A stretch of DNA of 64,000 nucleotides, from NCBI GenBank assembly GCA_902800715.1, contig CADCFN010000009.1, positions 55,847 to 119,846 of the forward strand. The letters run 5' to 3'. The notes under the pieces were generated by a model, which worked only from the letters and a program-made list of their open reading frames with translations, did not search any database and was not told the DNA's origin. The position numbers and the translations under genes were made by a program. Every line of letters begins with the position of its first letter. Position 1 is the first letter of the stretch. Origin of the DNA: an uncultured Bacteroidales bacterium. GTDB lineage: Bacteria; Bacteroidota; Bacteroidia; Bacteroidales; Muribaculaceae. Positions 26,477 through 35,370 of the stretch are shown piece by piece.

Positions 26477-28033
26477 TTATCTCTTGCCTTTCATCAGTTC
26501 CACAAACGGGTTGTAGTAGTTCTCACCCTTCATGGTGACGCCAGCGAGGCCCTTACCGCCGTTCTTGGGACGTTTCACGTCGCCGAAGATACCCTTCTCG
26601 AGAGCGGTGAACAGACCTTCCTTAGTGATTTCCTCAAGCAACTTGATGGTGTTGCCCAGGACTTCCTTAGCACGGCTGCGGCAGATGCCACCCTCGACAA
26701 ACTCCATCTCCTCGCCGATGCTCTTCATGTTGTTGAAGATGTACTTGGCGTTTTCGATTGAGAGGTAACGGTCGCTCATGAACGGGGTGTGGATGGCCTC
26801 GGTGGGCATACCCAGCAACTGGATTCCCTGGTGGGTCCAGATGCCGATCATGTTGAACAGGGCATCCTGGATGTGACCACGGAAGATGTTACCCGTCATG
26901 AACTTCGTCGGCGGCATGTACTTCAGCGTGGCTTTGGGGAAGATTTCGCGGGTCATCTGTGCCTGAGCCAGCTCCAGCAGGAAGCCGTTCTCGAGCATCG
27001 GGTCCATCTCAAAGGCGTGTCCCAGACCCATCTGCTCCTCGGGCAGACCGGCCATGAGTGCTAGCTGCTCGTTGATGAGATCCGAAGCCAGCACCGTGTG
27101 TGCTGCCTCGACAGCGTCGGCGGTGGTCAGGTAGTTGTCCTCACCCGTGTTGATGATGACGCCTGCAAAGCCGTTGATGATGCGGCTCATGTACTGGTCG
27201 ATGAGTGTGCGCTGCATGTTGATGTCGCGGAAGAGGATGCCGTAGAGGGCATCGTTCAGCATCACGTCCAGTCCCTCGAAGGCACCCATGATGGCGATTT
27301 CGGGCATACACAGACCTGAGCAGTAGTTACACAGGCGGATGTAACGGCCCTGCTCCTCGCCGACCTCATCGAGCGCCTTACGCATGATGCGGAAGTTCTC
27401 CTGGGTGGCGAAGGTGCCGCCGAAGCCCTCGGTCGTTGCGCCATAGGGCACATAGTCCAGCAGACTCTGGCCCGTGGTGCGGATTACAGCGATGACATCG
27501 GCACCCTGGCGGGCACCGGCTTGAGCCTGTACCACGTCCTCGTAGATGTTACCTGTAGCCACGATGATGTAGAGGTAGGGCTTGGGACCCTCGCCGATAG
27601 TCTCGAGATAGTGCTCGCGACGTGCTCGGCGATTGCGAATGCGAGTCATACTCTCGTCGATGACGGGCTGCAAGGCATCGGCAATCTGCTTGGGGTCGCG
27701 GGTGACGACCTTGGTGATGTCCAGTTCGTCCTTGGCGACCTTCTCGGCAATCTGCTGGGGGTTTAATCCTGTCTGAATCATGGCATTGGCGATGAAGAAC
27801 AAGGCTCCCTCGTTCAACACGCCCTTGTCTTTCAGGGCTTCTACCACCACATTGGGTAGGGGTACGTCATTGTCGTCAACACCGTCGATGCCCATCAAGC
27901 GGCACAGTGTGCGCTCGACGGCAACAGTCGTGTATTGCTCCACAAAGGACTGCACGTCCTCGGCGATGCCTTTGGCAAGACCTCTGGCATACTCAACTTT
28001 TTCGAAATCTAATCCTAACTTGCTCTTTTGCAT
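26477..28033 (-). CDS. kamD: Lysine 5,6-aminomutase alpha subunit
   Basis: The 518-residue protein matches the alpha subunit of the adenosylcobalamin- and PLP-dependent lysine 5,6-aminomutase: it begins KLGLDFEKVEYARGLAKGIAE and contains the TIM-barrel segments YLYIIVATGNIYEDVVQAQA, YCSGLCMPEIAIMGA and GIFGDVKRPKNGGKGLAGV. It acts with KamE on L-beta-lysine to give 3,5-diaminohexanoate. The enzyme is easily inactivated in vitro, which is why the two ATPase genes just upstream are interesting as possible reactivation factors. Confidence 0.94.
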   Translation of the reverse strand: MQKSKLGLDFEKVEYARGLAKGIAEDVQSFVEQYTTVAVERTLCRLMGIDGVDDNDVPLPNVVVEALKDKGVLNEGALFFIANAMIQTGLNPQQIAEKVAKDELDITKVVTRDPKQIADALQPVIDESMTRIRNRRARREHYLETIGEGPKPYLYIIVATGNIYEDVVQAQAGARQGADVIAVIRTTGQSLLDYVPYGATTEGFGGTFATQENFRIMRKALDEVGEEQGRYIRLCNYCSGLCMPEIAIMGAFEGLDVMLNDALYGILFRDINMQRTLIDQYMSRIINGFAGVIINTGEDNYLTTADAVEAAHTVLASDLINEQLALMAGLPEEQMGLGHAFEMDPMLENGFLLELAQAQMTREIFPKATLKYMPPTKFMTGNIFRGHIQDALFNMIGIWTHQGIQLLGMPTEAIHTPFMSDRYLSIENAKYIFNNMKSIGEEMEFVEGGICRSRAKEVLGNTIKLLEEITKEGLFTALEKGIFGDVKRPKNGGKGLAGVTMKGENYYNPFVELMKGKR

Positions 28034-28063
28034 AGTGTATATAGTATATAGTGTGATGTGATG

Positions 28064-29416
28064 TCATTGTTGTCGGTTGGAGTCCTCCAGCAGAGTTCTC
28101 GCAGTAGTTATCCACTCGTTGTCGATGCCCAGGCTCTGGGCGATGTTGAGGGCCTCGTGGGGCACCTCGCCGTCCTGAACCTCGACCAACTGATAGTCCA
28201 TTGTGCCGTTCTCGAAGCCTTTTACCCTGAGGCAGCGGGCATCTCCCGGCTCGATATCGTAGTGCGTTGTCATGACCAGGTTCATGTCCCTGCCTGCCAG
28301 CACCTGTAGCAACGCAGTCACCAGGGCGGCGCCCTCGGTGGGGTTGGTGGTGCGTGCGGGCTCATCAATCAACGCCAGCAGTTTCTTGTTCTCGCGCGAT
28401 GCCTTGATGACGGCATCGATGTTCTTCATCTCGGCGGCAAACGACGACAGGCCTTTCTCGACCGACTGTTCGTCACCGATGCAGAAGTGTATCTCGTCTT
28501 TCACGGCAATTTGTGCCGAAGCAGCGGGGATGCCGAACCCGAATTGGAAGAGCAGCTGACACAGGGTCAACGTCTTCAACACGACGGTCTTGCCGCCCAT
28601 GTTAGCACCCGTGATGAGGGTGGGGTGCCCACCGAAGGCGATGTCCACGGGCTGGAATTCACGGCCGCGTGTGGCGAGCGCCTCTTTGACCTGGGGGTGG
28701 AACATTGCCTTGTAGGCTGTTGTCCCGTCTTGAGACAGGACGGGGAAGGTCAATCCCATCTGTCTCATTTGCATTGCCTTGGCCAAATTCACGTCGATGC
28801 GTGCCAGGGCAATCTGTGCCTGACTGATGGCGGTTGCAAAGGGATGCAACTGCTTGCTCAGGTCTTGTCGCACACCCTCCTCGAGTTCGTTGGCCTGAAG
28901 CAGCAGGTCGTCTTGCTGCTCGGGATGTTTACGCATCATGTTGCGCAGGTCCTTGAGTTGGGCGCAATAGGAGTCATATATATAAAAAGTGGCAATCTTC
29001 ATCCCGTCGGGGTCGAGGATGGTGATGACCTCGTCGAGGGCGGGAATCTCTACCACGGCGTCCATACCTTGCTCATGCAGCAGTCGGGACACATCGGTCG
29101 CCAGGATGGCGAGATGCTTGACTTCGAACAGTTCGATGTCATCGAGTGTGGCATGGTTTTGCAGGTTCTTGATGGTGGTGCGGATGTCTTTCAGACCCTG
29201 CAGCTTAAAGAGCAGTGTGTCGAGGCGGGTTTTGTCGGCCTGCCCGACAAAGGTATCGAAACGGCGCAACACGTCATAGCTCGTGGCAATCTCCCCCTCG
29301 CCCGTCATCATGGGCGAGTCGAGGAGCCAACGGCGTGCGAAGCCCGACTGCAGTTCCAGCTGGTCGAGCATGTAGCGGATGCCGCAAGGCGATTCTATGA
29401 CATTTTTCAGTTGCAC
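28064..29416 (-). CDS. MutS-like ATPase of the lysine aminomutase cluster
   Basis: The 450-residue protein keeps the MutS ATPase domain: Walker A GANMGGKTVVLKT, Walker B LLALIDEPARTTNPTEG and the TTHYDIEP switch, with a helical lever/clamp region in front. The N-terminal mismatch-reading and connector domains of MutS are absent, so it is not a repair protein. Similar MutS-like genes accompany kamD and kamE in other lysine-fermenting bacteria, and a role in protecting or reactivating the B12-dependent aminomutase has been suspected (inference). Its start overlaps the end of the P-loop gene by 10 bp. Confidence 0.85.
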   Translation of the reverse strand: MQLKNVIESPCGIRYMLDQLELQSGFARRWLLDSPMMTGEGEIATSYDVLRRFDTFVGQADKTRLDTLLFKLQGLKDIRTTIKNLQNHATLDDIELFEVKHLAILATDVSRLLHEQGMDAVVEIPALDEVITILDPDGMKIATFYIYDSYCAQLKDLRNMMRKHPEQQDDLLLQANELEEGVRQDLSKQLHPFATAISQAQIALARIDVNLAKAMQMRQMGLTFPVLSQDGTTAYKAMFHPQVKEALATRGREFQPVDIAFGGHPTLITGANMGGKTVVLKTLTLCQLLFQFGFGIPAASAQIAVKDEIHFCIGDEQSVEKGLSSFAAEMKNIDAVIKASRENKKLLALIDEPARTTNPTEGAALVTALLQVLAGRDMNLVMTTHYDIEPGDARCLRVKGFENGTMDYQLVEVQDGEVPHEALNIAQSLGIDNEWITTARTLLEDSNRQQ

Positions 29417-30471
29417 GGTTTGTTCTTTAATAAGTCATAAACGGGAAGCCCGATGGCTTCGCTGAGTTTGGCGCACAGGATGTCCGAGTCGAGGACATAG
29501 CCACTGGGCGACGTGGGGTTGACGGTGACGGCGATGAGTTTGCTCTTTTGCAGCACTCTGATGCGTCCACCCGCCTTGATGAACAGCCTGAACTGCTGTG
29601 GGGTGACGAAAATCTTGGTGAAGTCCCTCACCACCAGTTCCACCTGCTTGAGGCTCTTGTTCTTCCTCACCTTCTCGAGGAAGCCGTCAACCAAGGCACC
29701 TGCCACATAGAGAGTTTCGCAGTTTTCCATGCCGTCGAAACGGATGTCTCTTGACAGGGAGGTCATCGAGTCCAGGTTGTTGAGAGCACCGTCTTTGTCA
29801 ATGAACCACAGCCCCTTTTCCAATGGCATGAGCCTCGCGATGTTGCCCTGACTGGTCAGGTCTAGGTTGATGAGGTCCACCACATGAGCTGTTTTGCTCA
29901 CCAGGGTGGCGATGTTGGCCGAGTAGGCGGCTCCCGTTGCCAGAATCATCGACTGGCTCACGGCGGGCGATGCCGAACTCATGCGCGACAGGGCGCCGTC
30001 GATGACCACCAGGTCGATGTCAAAGCGATGCATCTCTTGCATCCACCGCCTGAGGCCGCTTGCCGATGAGGGTCCCGATAGGAGGATTTTGCCTCCCGTG
30101 AGCGCCTTGGCGGTAACCACTCGTCCCAGTGACGTGTTCTCGTCGCTCACATCGATGAGTTCTGAGACCAGCCGGCGTTGGCGGTAATGGGCCTCGCTGG
30201 TGCCGAAGTACATCCCCTCGCGAAGGACGATTTCGGGCTTCTGGGTGCGTGTCACCTGGTCCACCGTTTCACCATCAATGCCGATTGACGTCACGGCAAT
30301 GCGCTTGGTCTGGACAGGCAGGCGGTCGAGCACATACTTGAGGCACTCGGTCTTGCCAGTGTTCTTCTCCAGCCCCACGATAGACAGGCTATCGTATCGC
30401 AATATGTCGTTGATGAAGGGCACTCCCTGGAAACGCAAACTTTCCGTTGGCGTATGTGAAGGCACGTTCAA
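29407..30471 (-). CDS. P-loop protein of the lysine aminomutase cluster
   Basis: The 354-residue protein has a Walker A-like motif GLEKNTGKTE near residue 33 and an Asp-containing strand FDIDLVVIDGALSRMSS. Between them lies TSIGIDGETVDQVT and a Tyr/Arg-rich segment. It overlaps the MutS-like gene by 10 bp and lies between it and kamA, a position held by uncharacterised genes in other kam clusters. Its most likely role is as partner of the MutS-like ATPase in maintaining KamDE, but this is inferred from context only. Confidence 0.8.
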   Translation of the reverse strand: MNVPSHTPTESLRFQGVPFINDILRYDSLSIVGLEKNTGKTECLKYVLDRLPVQTKRIAVTSIGIDGETVDQVTRTQKPEIVLREGMYFGTSEAHYRQRRLVSELIDVSDENTSLGRVVTAKALTGGKILLSGPSSASGLRRWMQEMHRFDIDLVVIDGALSRMSSASPAVSQSMILATGAAYSANIATLVSKTAHVVDLINLDLTSQGNIARLMPLEKGLWFIDKDGALNNLDSMTSLSRDIRFDGMENCETLYVAGALVDGFLEKVRKNKSLKQVELVVRDFTKIFVTPQQFRLFIKAGGRIRVLQKSKLIAVTVNPTSPSGYVLDSDILCAKLSEAIGLPVYDLLKNKPCN

Positions 30472-30503
30472 GCGCCTTCACATACCAACGGATAGAGTCT
30501 CAA

Positions 30504-31787
30504 TTACTTCTTGTTACGGACCTCGTTGCGCTCATGACGCTTCAGCGCCTTGGGCTCAATGTTCATGCGCTCGCCTTCGAGCAGCGAGATAACGCCATCG
30601 ACAGCCTTGTCGGCAGCCACCTGCTCCTTGGCACGGGCGGCCTGGCACTCGGGACAGTTGCACTCGCTGTGGTACTCGGTGGGCTCGGTGTAGGTGGTGA
30701 TGACGCCCTCAAAGTTGCGCAATACCACCCTGCCGGGAGCCTGTGAGATGATGTACTGAGGCATGACGGGCGTCTTGCCGCCGCCACCGGGAGCATCCAC
30801 CACGAAGGTGGGTACGCAGTAGCCGCTGGTGTGGCCGCGCAGGCCCTCAATAATCTCGATACCCTTGCTGACGGGGGTGCGGAAGTGCTCCAGACCCATC
30901 GACAGGTCACACTGATAGATGTAGTAGGGACGTACACGAATCTTGACGATTTCATGCACGAGCTTCTTCATCACGTGGACGCAGTCGTTCACGCCGCGCA
31001 GCAGCACGCTCTGGTTGCCCAGGGGGATACCGGCGTTGGCGAGCATCTCGCAAGCACGGCTCGACTCGGGAGTCACCTCGTTGGGGTGGTTGAAGTGGGT
31101 ATTGATCCAGATGGGATGATACTTCTTCAACATGTCACACAACTCGGGCGTGATGCGCTGCGGGCAAACCACGGGGGTGCGGGTGCCCAGACGGACGATT
31201 TCCACATGAGGAATCTTGCGGAGTTCCGAGATGATGTATTCCAGTCGCTTGTCGCTCACCATCAGGGCGTCGCCACCCGAGAGGAGGACGTCGCGCACGG
31301 TGGGGGTGTTGCGGATATACTCAAGCGCCTTCTCGATGCGGTCCAGACCACACTCGTTATCGGTTTGGCCGGCAAAGCGGCGACGGGTGCAGTGGCGGCA
31401 GTACATCGAGCACATGTCGGTGATGAGCAGCAGCACGCGGTCGGGATAACGGTGGGTCAAGCCGGGCGTGGGAGAGTCCTCATCCTCATGCAGGGGGTCG
31501 AGCAGGTCGGCTGCGGCCTGATGAGTCTCGGCGCCTGTGGGGATGCACTGGCGACGGATGGGGTCATGCGGGTCATCGGGGTTGATGAGGCTCAGGTAGT
31601 AGGGCGTGATAGCCATGCGCAGGGTCTTGAGGGTCTGTTTGACGCCCTCTTCCTCCTCGGCACTCAGGTTCACATACTTCTTGAGCTCCTCAAGGGTCTC
31701 GATGCGGTTTTTCACCTGCCATTTCCAGTCATTCCACTGCTCGTCGGTAACGTCAGGAAATAATTGTTTTCTTCTTGATTCTACCAT
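30504..31787 (-). CDS. kamA: Lysine 2,3-aminomutase
   Basis: The 427-residue radical SAM enzyme has the cluster motif CSMYCRHCTRRR (CxxxCxxC) near residue 130, the SAM-contacting GGDALMVSDK, and PGGGGKTPV in the region carrying the PLP Lys. A C-terminal CNCPECQ zinc-binding segment is typical for clostridial-type KamA and supports assignment as the catabolic enzyme rather than EpmB. It converts L-lysine to L-beta-lysine, the first step of the pathway. The N-terminus VESRRKQLFPDVTDEQWNDW is also family-typical. Confidence 0.96.
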   Translation of the reverse strand: MVESRRKQLFPDVTDEQWNDWKWQVKNRIETLEELKKYVNLSAEEEEGVKQTLKTLRMAITPYYLSLINPDDPHDPIRRQCIPTGAETHQAAADLLDPLHEDEDSPTPGLTHRYPDRVLLLITDMCSMYCRHCTRRRFAGQTDNECGLDRIEKALEYIRNTPTVRDVLLSGGDALMVSDKRLEYIISELRKIPHVEIVRLGTRTPVVCPQRITPELCDMLKKYHPIWINTHFNHPNEVTPESSRACEMLANAGIPLGNQSVLLRGVNDCVHVMKKLVHEIVKIRVRPYYIYQCDLSMGLEHFRTPVSKGIEIIEGLRGHTSGYCVPTFVVDAPGGGGKTPVMPQYIISQAPGRVVLRNFEGVITTYTEPTEYHSECNCPECQAARAKEQVAADKAVDGVISLLEGERMNIEPKALKRHERNEVRNKK

Positions 31788-31856
31788 AATGAATTATGAT
31801 TGATTATGCTGGCTGGGGCACGACAGCGTCGCACCCCAGTGCATCAGATTTCGTGA

Positions 31857-32930
31857 TTAAGCGTACAGTTCCTCGAAGATCTTGCGCAGCTCGGGGCATT
31901 CGCGCAGCTCCTGCAAGGTGAAGTCGGCATGGCCCTTGGTGTAGCCGTTACCGATAATCATGTTCACGTCAGCACCGATACCCTCGGCACCCAGAGCAGC
32001 CTTGGTGAAGCTGGTGGCCATCGAGAAGAAGTAAACGATACCGTCATCCTTGGTGCACAGCACAGCGGTCATCTCGCAATCAGGCACGTTCACGCAGTTG
32101 ATGGTGGTGTCGGCCATCTTACCGTCGGTCAGCTTGTAAACCAGCTCGTAAACCTCAACGGGAGTCATGCCGGCAACGCTCTCGACAACGTCACAGAAGC
32201 CGAGGTCCTTGATGCGCTGGGTCGATTTGGGGCTATTGGCGAGGCCGATAACCTTACCGGTAACGCCTACGCGCTTCTTAGCCTCGTAGCAGCAGAGCAT
32301 ACCGCTCTTGCCACCGGCACCCAGGATAACAACATTCTGGCCATACTGGCACAGCTTGGCGGTCTGAGCGGGAGCACCAGCAACGTCGAGGGCGCTCAGA
32401 GCGAGCTTCTCGGGCATGTCATCGGGAATCTTGGCATAGATACCGCTCTCGAACAGGATAGCCTTACCCTTGATGTCCACCTGGTCAACATCAGCGCGGA
32501 TTTCGAGAATCTCGTCGATGCGCAGCGGGGTCAGTGACAGCGAAACGAGGGTAGCGATGCGGTCGCCTTCCTTCAGGTCGATTTTGCCCTTGAGGGCATC
32601 ACCGATCTTCTCTACCTTACCCAGGAGCATACCGCCCGAACCGGTGCGACGGTTGCGGTGCTTGCCCTGCAACTCGACGTTGAGGAGCATCTCCTTCTTG
32701 ATTTCCTCCATCACCTCGGCCTCGTTGTTGGGGTCCTTGGCCTGCTGCTTAGCATAGTTGTGGATGTCGGTGAACGAAGCGGAGTCGATATTCAGGGTCT
32801 GTACATCGATAAGGATCTCGTTGTCATAGATCTCGTCCATGTTGTTGTCCAACTTGTTGGCGGGCTGGGGAAGAATGCCCTTGGGCTCGATTACTCGGTG
32901 CGTACCGAATCTGTTTCCGTGTTTCTGCAT
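31857..32930 (-). CDS. kdd: L-erythro-3,5-diaminohexanoate dehydrogenase
   Basis: The 357-residue protein begins with the family signature KHGNRFGTHRVIEPKGILPQ and contains a Rossmann segment VVILGAGGKSGMLCCYEAKKR, consistent with NAD binding. Kdd oxidatively deaminates 3,5-diaminohexanoate to 5-amino-3-oxohexanoate, releasing ammonia and NADH. It is the only NADH-forming step of the operon. It lies between kce and kamA on the minus strand in the expected pathway neighbourhood. Confidence 0.95.
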   Translation of the reverse strand: MQKHGNRFGTHRVIEPKGILPQPANKLDNNMDEIYDNEILIDVQTLNIDSASFTDIHNYAKQQAKDPNNEAEVMEEIKKEMLLNVELQGKHRNRRTGSGGMLLGKVEKIGDALKGKIDLKEGDRIATLVSLSLTPLRIDEILEIRADVDQVDIKGKAILFESGIYAKIPDDMPEKLALSALDVAGAPAQTAKLCQYGQNVVILGAGGKSGMLCCYEAKKRVGVTGKVIGLANSPKSTQRIKDLGFCDVVESVAGMTPVEVYELVYKLTDGKMADTTINCVNVPDCEMTAVLCTKDDGIVYFFSMATSFTKAALGAEGIGADVNMIIGNGYTKGHADFTLQELRECPELRKIFEELYA

Positions 32931-33004
32931 TGTTTTAATTTGGTTTAAGTGTTAAACGATTATTGTTAATTATTTGGTTTCTTTGTTTTTAAAAGGTCTT
33001 TAAG

Positions 33005-33055
33005 GCCTTTAAGGTCTTTAAAGTCCTTAAAAGCTAATAGCTAACAGCTAAAAGC
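33005..33055. repeat. Short tandem repeats between kce and kdd
   Basis: A period-9 run of TTTAAGG-containing units (about 33000-33030) is followed by AGCTAAN heptamers (about 33031-33053) ending at the kce stop codon. The latter fit the period-7 repeat class. Confidence 0.65.
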
Positions 33056-33889
33056 TTAGTTCCTCTTGGGCAAGCCCAGGATTTCGCGGGCCTCGTCGCT
33101 GGTGGCGATGGGGCGGCCCAGTTCCTTGGCGATGCGTACCACCTTCTCAACGAGTTCGCCGTTGCTCTTGGCGAGCACGCCCTTGGAGAGGTACAGGTTG
33201 TCCTCAAAGCCCACGCGCACGTTGCCGCCCATGGCGATAGCGGCAGCTGCCATCGGGAAGGCATGACGGCCAACGCCAGTCACGGTCCAGGTGGAGCCAG
33301 CGGGGATGCCGTTCACGAGCCAGCACAGGTTGGCTACGGTAGCGGGGGTGCAACCGGGCACGCCCAGCACGAAGTTGAACTGCATGGGGGCTCCGGGCAC
33401 TTCACCCTTGCGGGCCATGTTCAGGATGGTGTCGAGGTGACCCATCTCGAAGCACTCATATTCGGGCTTGATGCCGCGCTCAATCATGCGCTTGCCGAAG
33501 GCACGCATGGTGGGCATCGTGTTGTCAAAGATTTCGTCACCGAAGTTGCAGGTACCGCAGTCGAGCGTTGCCATCTCGGGCAGCGGGGTCGTGTCGGTGG
33601 ACTGCAGGCGCTCGTCGGGCGTCATGCCCACTGCACCGCCAGTTGACGGGATGAGGATGACGTTAGGGCACACCTTGAGGATAGCCTCTTCACACTCCTG
33701 GAAGCGGGCGCGGTCCTGGGTGGGCGTGCCGTCGTCCCAGCGCACGTGCAGGTGGACGATAGCGGCACCGGCATCAACAGCCGACTTGGCTTCACGAACG
33801 ATTTCTTCTACGGTATAGGGTACGTTGGGATTCTGCTCCTTGGTAACCTCGGCGCCGCAGATGGCGGCAGTGATAATCAGTTTATCCAT
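33056..33889 (-). CDS. kce: 3-keto-5-aminohexanoate cleavage enzyme (BKACE family)
   Basis: The 277-residue protein is a DUF849/BKACE enzyme: DKLIITAAICGAEVTKEQNP at the start, VDAGAAIVHLHVRWDDGTP with the zinc-binding HxH, the LDCGTCNFG segment and GGNVRVGFEDNLYL with the catalytic Glu. It condenses 5-amino-3-oxohexanoate with acetyl-CoA to give acetoacetate and L-3-aminobutyryl-CoA. The CGAEVTKE and LDCGTCNFG forms are those of the lysine pathway members rather than of other BKACE enzymes. It is transcribed after kal. Confidence 0.96.
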   Translation of the reverse strand: MDKLIITAAICGAEVTKEQNPNVPYTVEEIVREAKSAVDAGAAIVHLHVRWDDGTPTQDRARFQECEEAILKVCPNVILIPSTGGAVGMTPDERLQSTDTTPLPEMATLDCGTCNFGDEIFDNTMPTMRAFGKRMIERGIKPEYECFEMGHLDTILNMARKGEVPGAPMQFNFVLGVPGCTPATVANLCWLVNGIPAGSTWTVTGVGRHAFPMAAAAIAMGGNVRVGFEDNLYLSKGVLAKSNGELVEKVVRIAKELGRPIATSDEAREILGLPKRN

Positions 33890-33892
33890 TTT

Positions 33893-33995
33893 TAGTTTTT
33901 CAGTTTTCAGTTGGCAGTTTTCAGTTGGCAGTTTTCAGTTTTCAATTGCGGCCTATCGCGTTAGCGCTGACAACTGAAAACTGAGAACTGCAAAA
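33893..33995. repeat. Heptanucleotide repeat hairpin between kal and kce
   Basis: A long run of TTTTCAG/TTGGCAG heptamers (33896-33942) and inverted ACAACTG/AAAACTG units flank a divergent core GCGGCCTATCGCGTTAGCGC. Confidence 0.8.
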
Positions 33996-34000
33996 CTATA

Positions 34001-34387
34001 TTATTTGCGTTGGCAATCTTTGGGAGTTACACAGGTGCCAGAGGCACGGCAAACCACAACGGGCTCCTCGAGGATGTCGGCAGCCGATGCACTGATGTCA
34101 GGACGGGCCTGAGCCACCTTGCGGGCCTCAAATACCATGTGGCGAGAGGTGTTGCCCTCGCGGTCAATCCAACCCTCGGCCTCGATAAAGTCACCGGCAT
34201 AAACGGGTGCCAGGAACTCGATGTTGTCATAGGCGCAGAACAGGCCTTCATCGCCGTCGCGCATAATCAACAATTCTGTTGCTACGTCACCAAACAGGTG
34301 TACCATGTGTGCTCCATCAACCAGGTTGCCGCCGTAGTGGGCATCCTTTGCGCTCATGCGCAGTCTGATCATTGTCTTGTATTCCAT
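34001..34387 (-). CDS. kal: L-3-aminobutyryl-CoA ammonia-lyase (hotdog fold)
   Basis: The 128-residue hotdog-fold protein has the Kal-type sequence [28 protein letters not shown] and [18 protein letters not shown]. It eliminates ammonia from L-3-aminobutyryl-CoA to give crotonyl-CoA, the point where the lysine carbon enters the butyrate branch. It is second in the operon, flanked on both sides by repeat hairpins. Length is normal. Confidence 0.94.
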   Translation of the reverse strand: MEYKTMIRLRMSAKDAHYGGNLVDGAHMVHLFGDVATELLIMRDGDEGLFCAYDNIEFLAPVYAGDFIEAEGWIDREGNTSRHMVFEARKVAQARPDISASAADILEEPVVVCRASGTCVTPKDCQRK

Positions 34388-34395
34388 GTGTTTTT

Positions 34396-34485
34396 GAGTT
34401 TTCAGTTGTCAGTTTTTAGTTGTCAGTTTTCAGTTGTCAGTTGATTGCGGATGCCGCTGAAAACTGACAACTGAAAAACTGTAAT
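34396..34485. repeat. Heptanucleotide repeat hairpin between atoD and kal
   Basis: TTTTCAG/TTGTCAG/TTTTTAG units and inverted AAAACTG/ACAACTG units flank GCGGATGCCGC (core 34447-34455). Confidence 0.8.
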
Positions 34486-34490
34486 ACTAT

Positions 34491-35141
34491 TTATTTTTCA
34501 ACATAGATGCCGTCAACATAGATACCCGAAGCATGAACGTGCTCGGGAGCGATTTCGCCCACGGGAACCAGCTTTTCGGCCTCAACGACTACATAGTCGG
34601 CAGCGGTGGCCATCAGCGGGTTGAAATTGTTGGTGGTGCCCAGGAATACCATGTTACCAAACTCGTCAACGATGTTGGCGCGCAGGAAGGCGATGTCGGC
34701 ACGCAGGGGCTTTTCCAGCAAGAACTCCTTGCCGTCAACTTTGATGATTTCCTTGCCGTCGGCCATGATGGTGCCCAGACCAGTGGGGGTCAGCACGCCG
34801 CCCAGACCTGCGCCTGCCGCACGGATGCGCTCTGCCAGGGTGCCCTGGGGAACGTATTCCACGATGAGTGTGCCCTCGTTCTTCTGCAACGCGGTCTGCT
34901 TGTTGGTACCCGTGTGGGATACGATAGCCTTCTTAACCTGGTGATTGCTCACCAACTTGCCGTGAGCCACCTCATCATAGGCGGTGTCGTTAGCAATGAT
35001 AGTGAGGTCTTTAACACCCTTTTCAACAATGGCGTCAATGATTTGGGTGGCACTGCCGTTACCCAAGAAACCGCCAAACATAATAGTCATGCCGTCCTGT
35101 ACTTTTTCAACGGCTTGTTCCAATGTGATTTGTTTGTTCAT
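34491..35141 (-). CDS. atoD: Butyrate-acetoacetate CoA-transferase, subunit A
   Basis: The 216-residue alpha subunit of a family I CoA-transferase begins KQITLEQAVEKVQDGMTIMFGGFLGNGSA (glycine-rich CoA-binding loop) and has GGVLTPTGLGTIMADGK and VFLGTTNNFNPLMATAADYV. It pairs with AtoA, encoded nine genes later. It is the first gene of the operon: a TAnnTTTG element lies about 46 bp upstream and the next gene upstream (NhaC) is separated by 229 bp. Making the CoA-transferase subunits from opposite parts of the operon is unusual. Confidence 0.92.
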   Translation of the reverse strand: MNKQITLEQAVEKVQDGMTIMFGGFLGNGSATQIIDAIVEKGVKDLTIIANDTAYDEVAHGKLVSNHQVKKAIVSHTGTNKQTALQKNEGTLIVEYVPQGTLAERIRAAGAGLGGVLTPTGLGTIMADGKEIIKVDGKEFLLEKPLRADIAFLRANIVDEFGNMVFLGTTNNFNPLMATAADYVVVEAEKLVPVGEIAPEHVHASGIYVDGIYVEK

Positions 35142-35186
35142 AATGCTTATGTTTTGGAATGTATTGGTTTATGTCATAATAGGCTG

Positions 35187-35194
35187 CAAATATA
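35187..35194 (-). promoter_or_regulatory. Putative promoter of the lysine fermentation operon
   Basis: TATATTTG on the minus strand matches TAnnTTTG, 46 bp before the atoD ATG. No consensus -33 was found. The 229-bp gap (35142-35370) shows no cobalamin riboswitch box or lysine riboswitch that I can recognise. Confidence 0.5.
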
Positions 35195-35370
35195 GAAAAA
35201 AAACGGCAATGTTATGCCCCTTTCAACGCTTTTTTTTAGTGATGTATATATAACCGCAACGATAACAGCACTTTGCCCCTCATTTCCCAAACTGTGTCTT
35301 GGCGGCTTAGTTGGGAAACAATAGGTGAATCGTTGTTTGTGGTGACGGAAAAAGAGCTGATGTTGTGATG

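Noticed and set aside
29375-29383. GCGGATGCC core inside the MutS-like gene
   Set aside because: It is in coding sequence without heptanucleotide arms, so it is taken as chance.
35142-35370. Cobalamin or lysine riboswitch before the lysine operon
   Set aside because: No B12 box or lysine-element core could be recognised in the gap, although KamDE needs cobalamin.
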